Positions 6,538-7,338 of a DNA stretch of 7,338 bases are shown in pieces. Origin of the DNA: TCS-49 sp964442515 (GTDB lineage: Bacteria > Campylobacterota > Campylobacteria > Campylobacterales > Sulfurovaceae); assembly GCA_964442515.1 (NCBI GenBank), contig CAYUAC010000103.1, positions 1 through 7,338 of the forward strand, given 5' to 3'. The position numbers and the translations under genes were made by a program. The notes under the pieces were generated by a model. The model was not told the origin of the DNA, made no database searches, and saw only the letters and a program-made list of their open reading frames with translations. The number at the start of each line of letters is the position of its first letter. The stretch's first letter is position 1.

Positions 6538-7338
6538 GCACTTTGTCCGGGAGCTGTGGTAGGCTGAATCGCCTCATTGTCTACGCCGCCTTCTTCGTTA
6601 ATCTTTTCAATCTGTTCCCATAGCTCATGGGCTGCCTGATAAAAGCGCTTGGCCGTTACACTGTCGGGTTTTGCCTGCACGATTGGCATACCGTCATCGC
6701 CGCAGTGTCTGACTGCCGGTTCCAGCGGTATGTTTGCCAGGACCTTGGTATCAAATTCGTTGGCTACTTCTTCGCTGGTACCGTGGCCGAAGATGTCGCT
6801 TTCGTGTTCGCATTCGGGGCAGACAAAGCCGCTCATATTCTCAATGATACCGGCCTGGGGGATATTGAATTTTTTGAACATATCCAGACTTCTTCTGGCA
6901 TCATCAAGCGCGACCTGCTGGGGCGTGGTGACGGTAACGCCTGCGGTAACGGGTACGCTTTGGGCCAGTGTCAGCTGCGCGTCACCGGTTCCGGGGGGCA
7001 TGTCAATGACCAGTACGTCCAGTTCGCCCCAGAGCACATCCTGCAGCAGCTGGGTGATAACTTTCATGATCATGGCCCCTCTCCATACCAGGCTTTGGCC
7101 TTCTTGCATCAGGTTGGCCATACTCATGATCTTGATGCCGTACGCATCCATAGGAACGATCTTTTGGCCCTCAATCTGGGGCTGTACACCGCTGAGACCG
7201 ACCATTCGGGCAATGTTTGGCCCGTAGATATCGGCATCAAGCAGACCGACCTTTTTACCCTGCTGGGCCAGAGCCGCGGCGATGTTGACTGAACTGGTTG
7301 ATTTGCCTACGCCGCCTTTGCCGCTGCTGACCATAACA
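6522..7338 (-). CDS. mrp: Mrp/ApbC-type Fe-S cluster carrier P-loop ATPase (partial, N-terminus outside window)
   Basis: This is a cytoplasmic scaffold/carrier that binds an Fe-S cluster and ATP and delivers clusters to target apoproteins. The visible 272 codons begin just before the deviant Walker A motif SGKGGVGKS (residues 4-12 counting from ATG 7334). LLDADIYGP (31-39), the Walker B-like region DMPPGTGD (111-118) and CPEC (172-175), the CxxC that bridges a cluster between two subunits, follow in the usual order. ATG 7334 is not the true start: the frame stays open to the window end, family members read VxMVSSGKGG here, and the N-terminal MIP18/DUF59-like domain of about 90 residues should lie beyond 7338. 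The C-terminal ~35 residues are a poorly conserved Glu/Thr/Ser-rich tail. The stop codon (6522-6524) overlaps the start of the nucleosidase-like gene, suggesting an operon. Confidence 0.95.
   Translation of the reverse strand, partial: VMVSSGKGGVGKSTSSVNIAAALAQQGKKVGLLDADIYGPNIARMVGLSGVQPQIEGQKIVPMDAYGIKIMSMANLMQEGQSLVWRGAMIMKVITQLLQDVLWGELDVLVIDMPPGTGDAQLTLAQSVPVTAGVTVTTPQQVALDDARRSLDMFKKFNIPQAGIIENMSGFVCPECEHESDIFGHGTSEEVANEFDTKVLANIPLEPAVRHCGDDGMPIVQAKPDSVTAKRFYQAAHELWEQIEKINEEGGVDNEAIQPTTAPGQSACSTQ

Overview
The window reads as a piece of a metagenome-style assembly from a Campylobacterota-like bacterium (Sulfurovum/Sulfurimonas type). That placement is inferred from the look of the Mrp, SulP and HD-hydrolase proteins and from moderate GC; no search was run. 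Two signs point to a draft scaffold: a run of 10 Ns inside the SulP gene, and an apparently foreign first ~100 bases.

Layout, left to right. Positions 3-1640 (+) hold an HD-superfamily phosphohydrolase whose natural N-terminus has been replaced by a stretch resembling a DUF2723-type protein. It converges, with a 6-nt overlap, on a minus-strand gene (1635-2669). That gene encodes a protein I align by eye with MobV/Pre plasmid relaxases followed by a long coiled coil, but with the metal-binding histidine motif lost. It has a near-consensus sigma70 promoter overlapped by a 13-bp inverted repeat that looks like an operator. Next on the minus strand come a SulP anion transporter with a STAS domain (3708-5218, interrupted by the N gap) and a tandem universal stress protein (2854-3708), coupled by a TAATG stop/start overlap and ended by a GC-rich hairpin. 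Upstream of these, also on the minus strand, are an SDR oxidoreductase (5320-6009), a nucleoside phosphorylase/nucleosidase-type gene broken by a one-base frameshift (5981-6537), and the C-terminal part of the Mrp/ApbC Fe-S carrier ATPase (6522-7338, running off the end). These last three genes overlap and look like one operon.

How they fit together: mrp, the nucleosidase and the SDR are housekeeping genes packed head to tail. sulP-uspA is a separately promoted, translationally coupled transporter/ATP-binding stress-protein pair. The HD hydrolase and the relaxase-derived coiled-coil gene look more accessory. The most interesting signal is the MobV-like protein without its metal ligands, sitting under a strong promoter covered by an inverted repeat. 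Three other observations (5' chimera, N gap, nucleosidase frameshift) are probably assembly or sequence artefacts that would mislead automatic annotation, and two of them can be resolved from the sequence itself. No tRNA, rRNA, CRISPR array or insertion sequence was seen. No stretch longer than about 190 bases lacks a gene.
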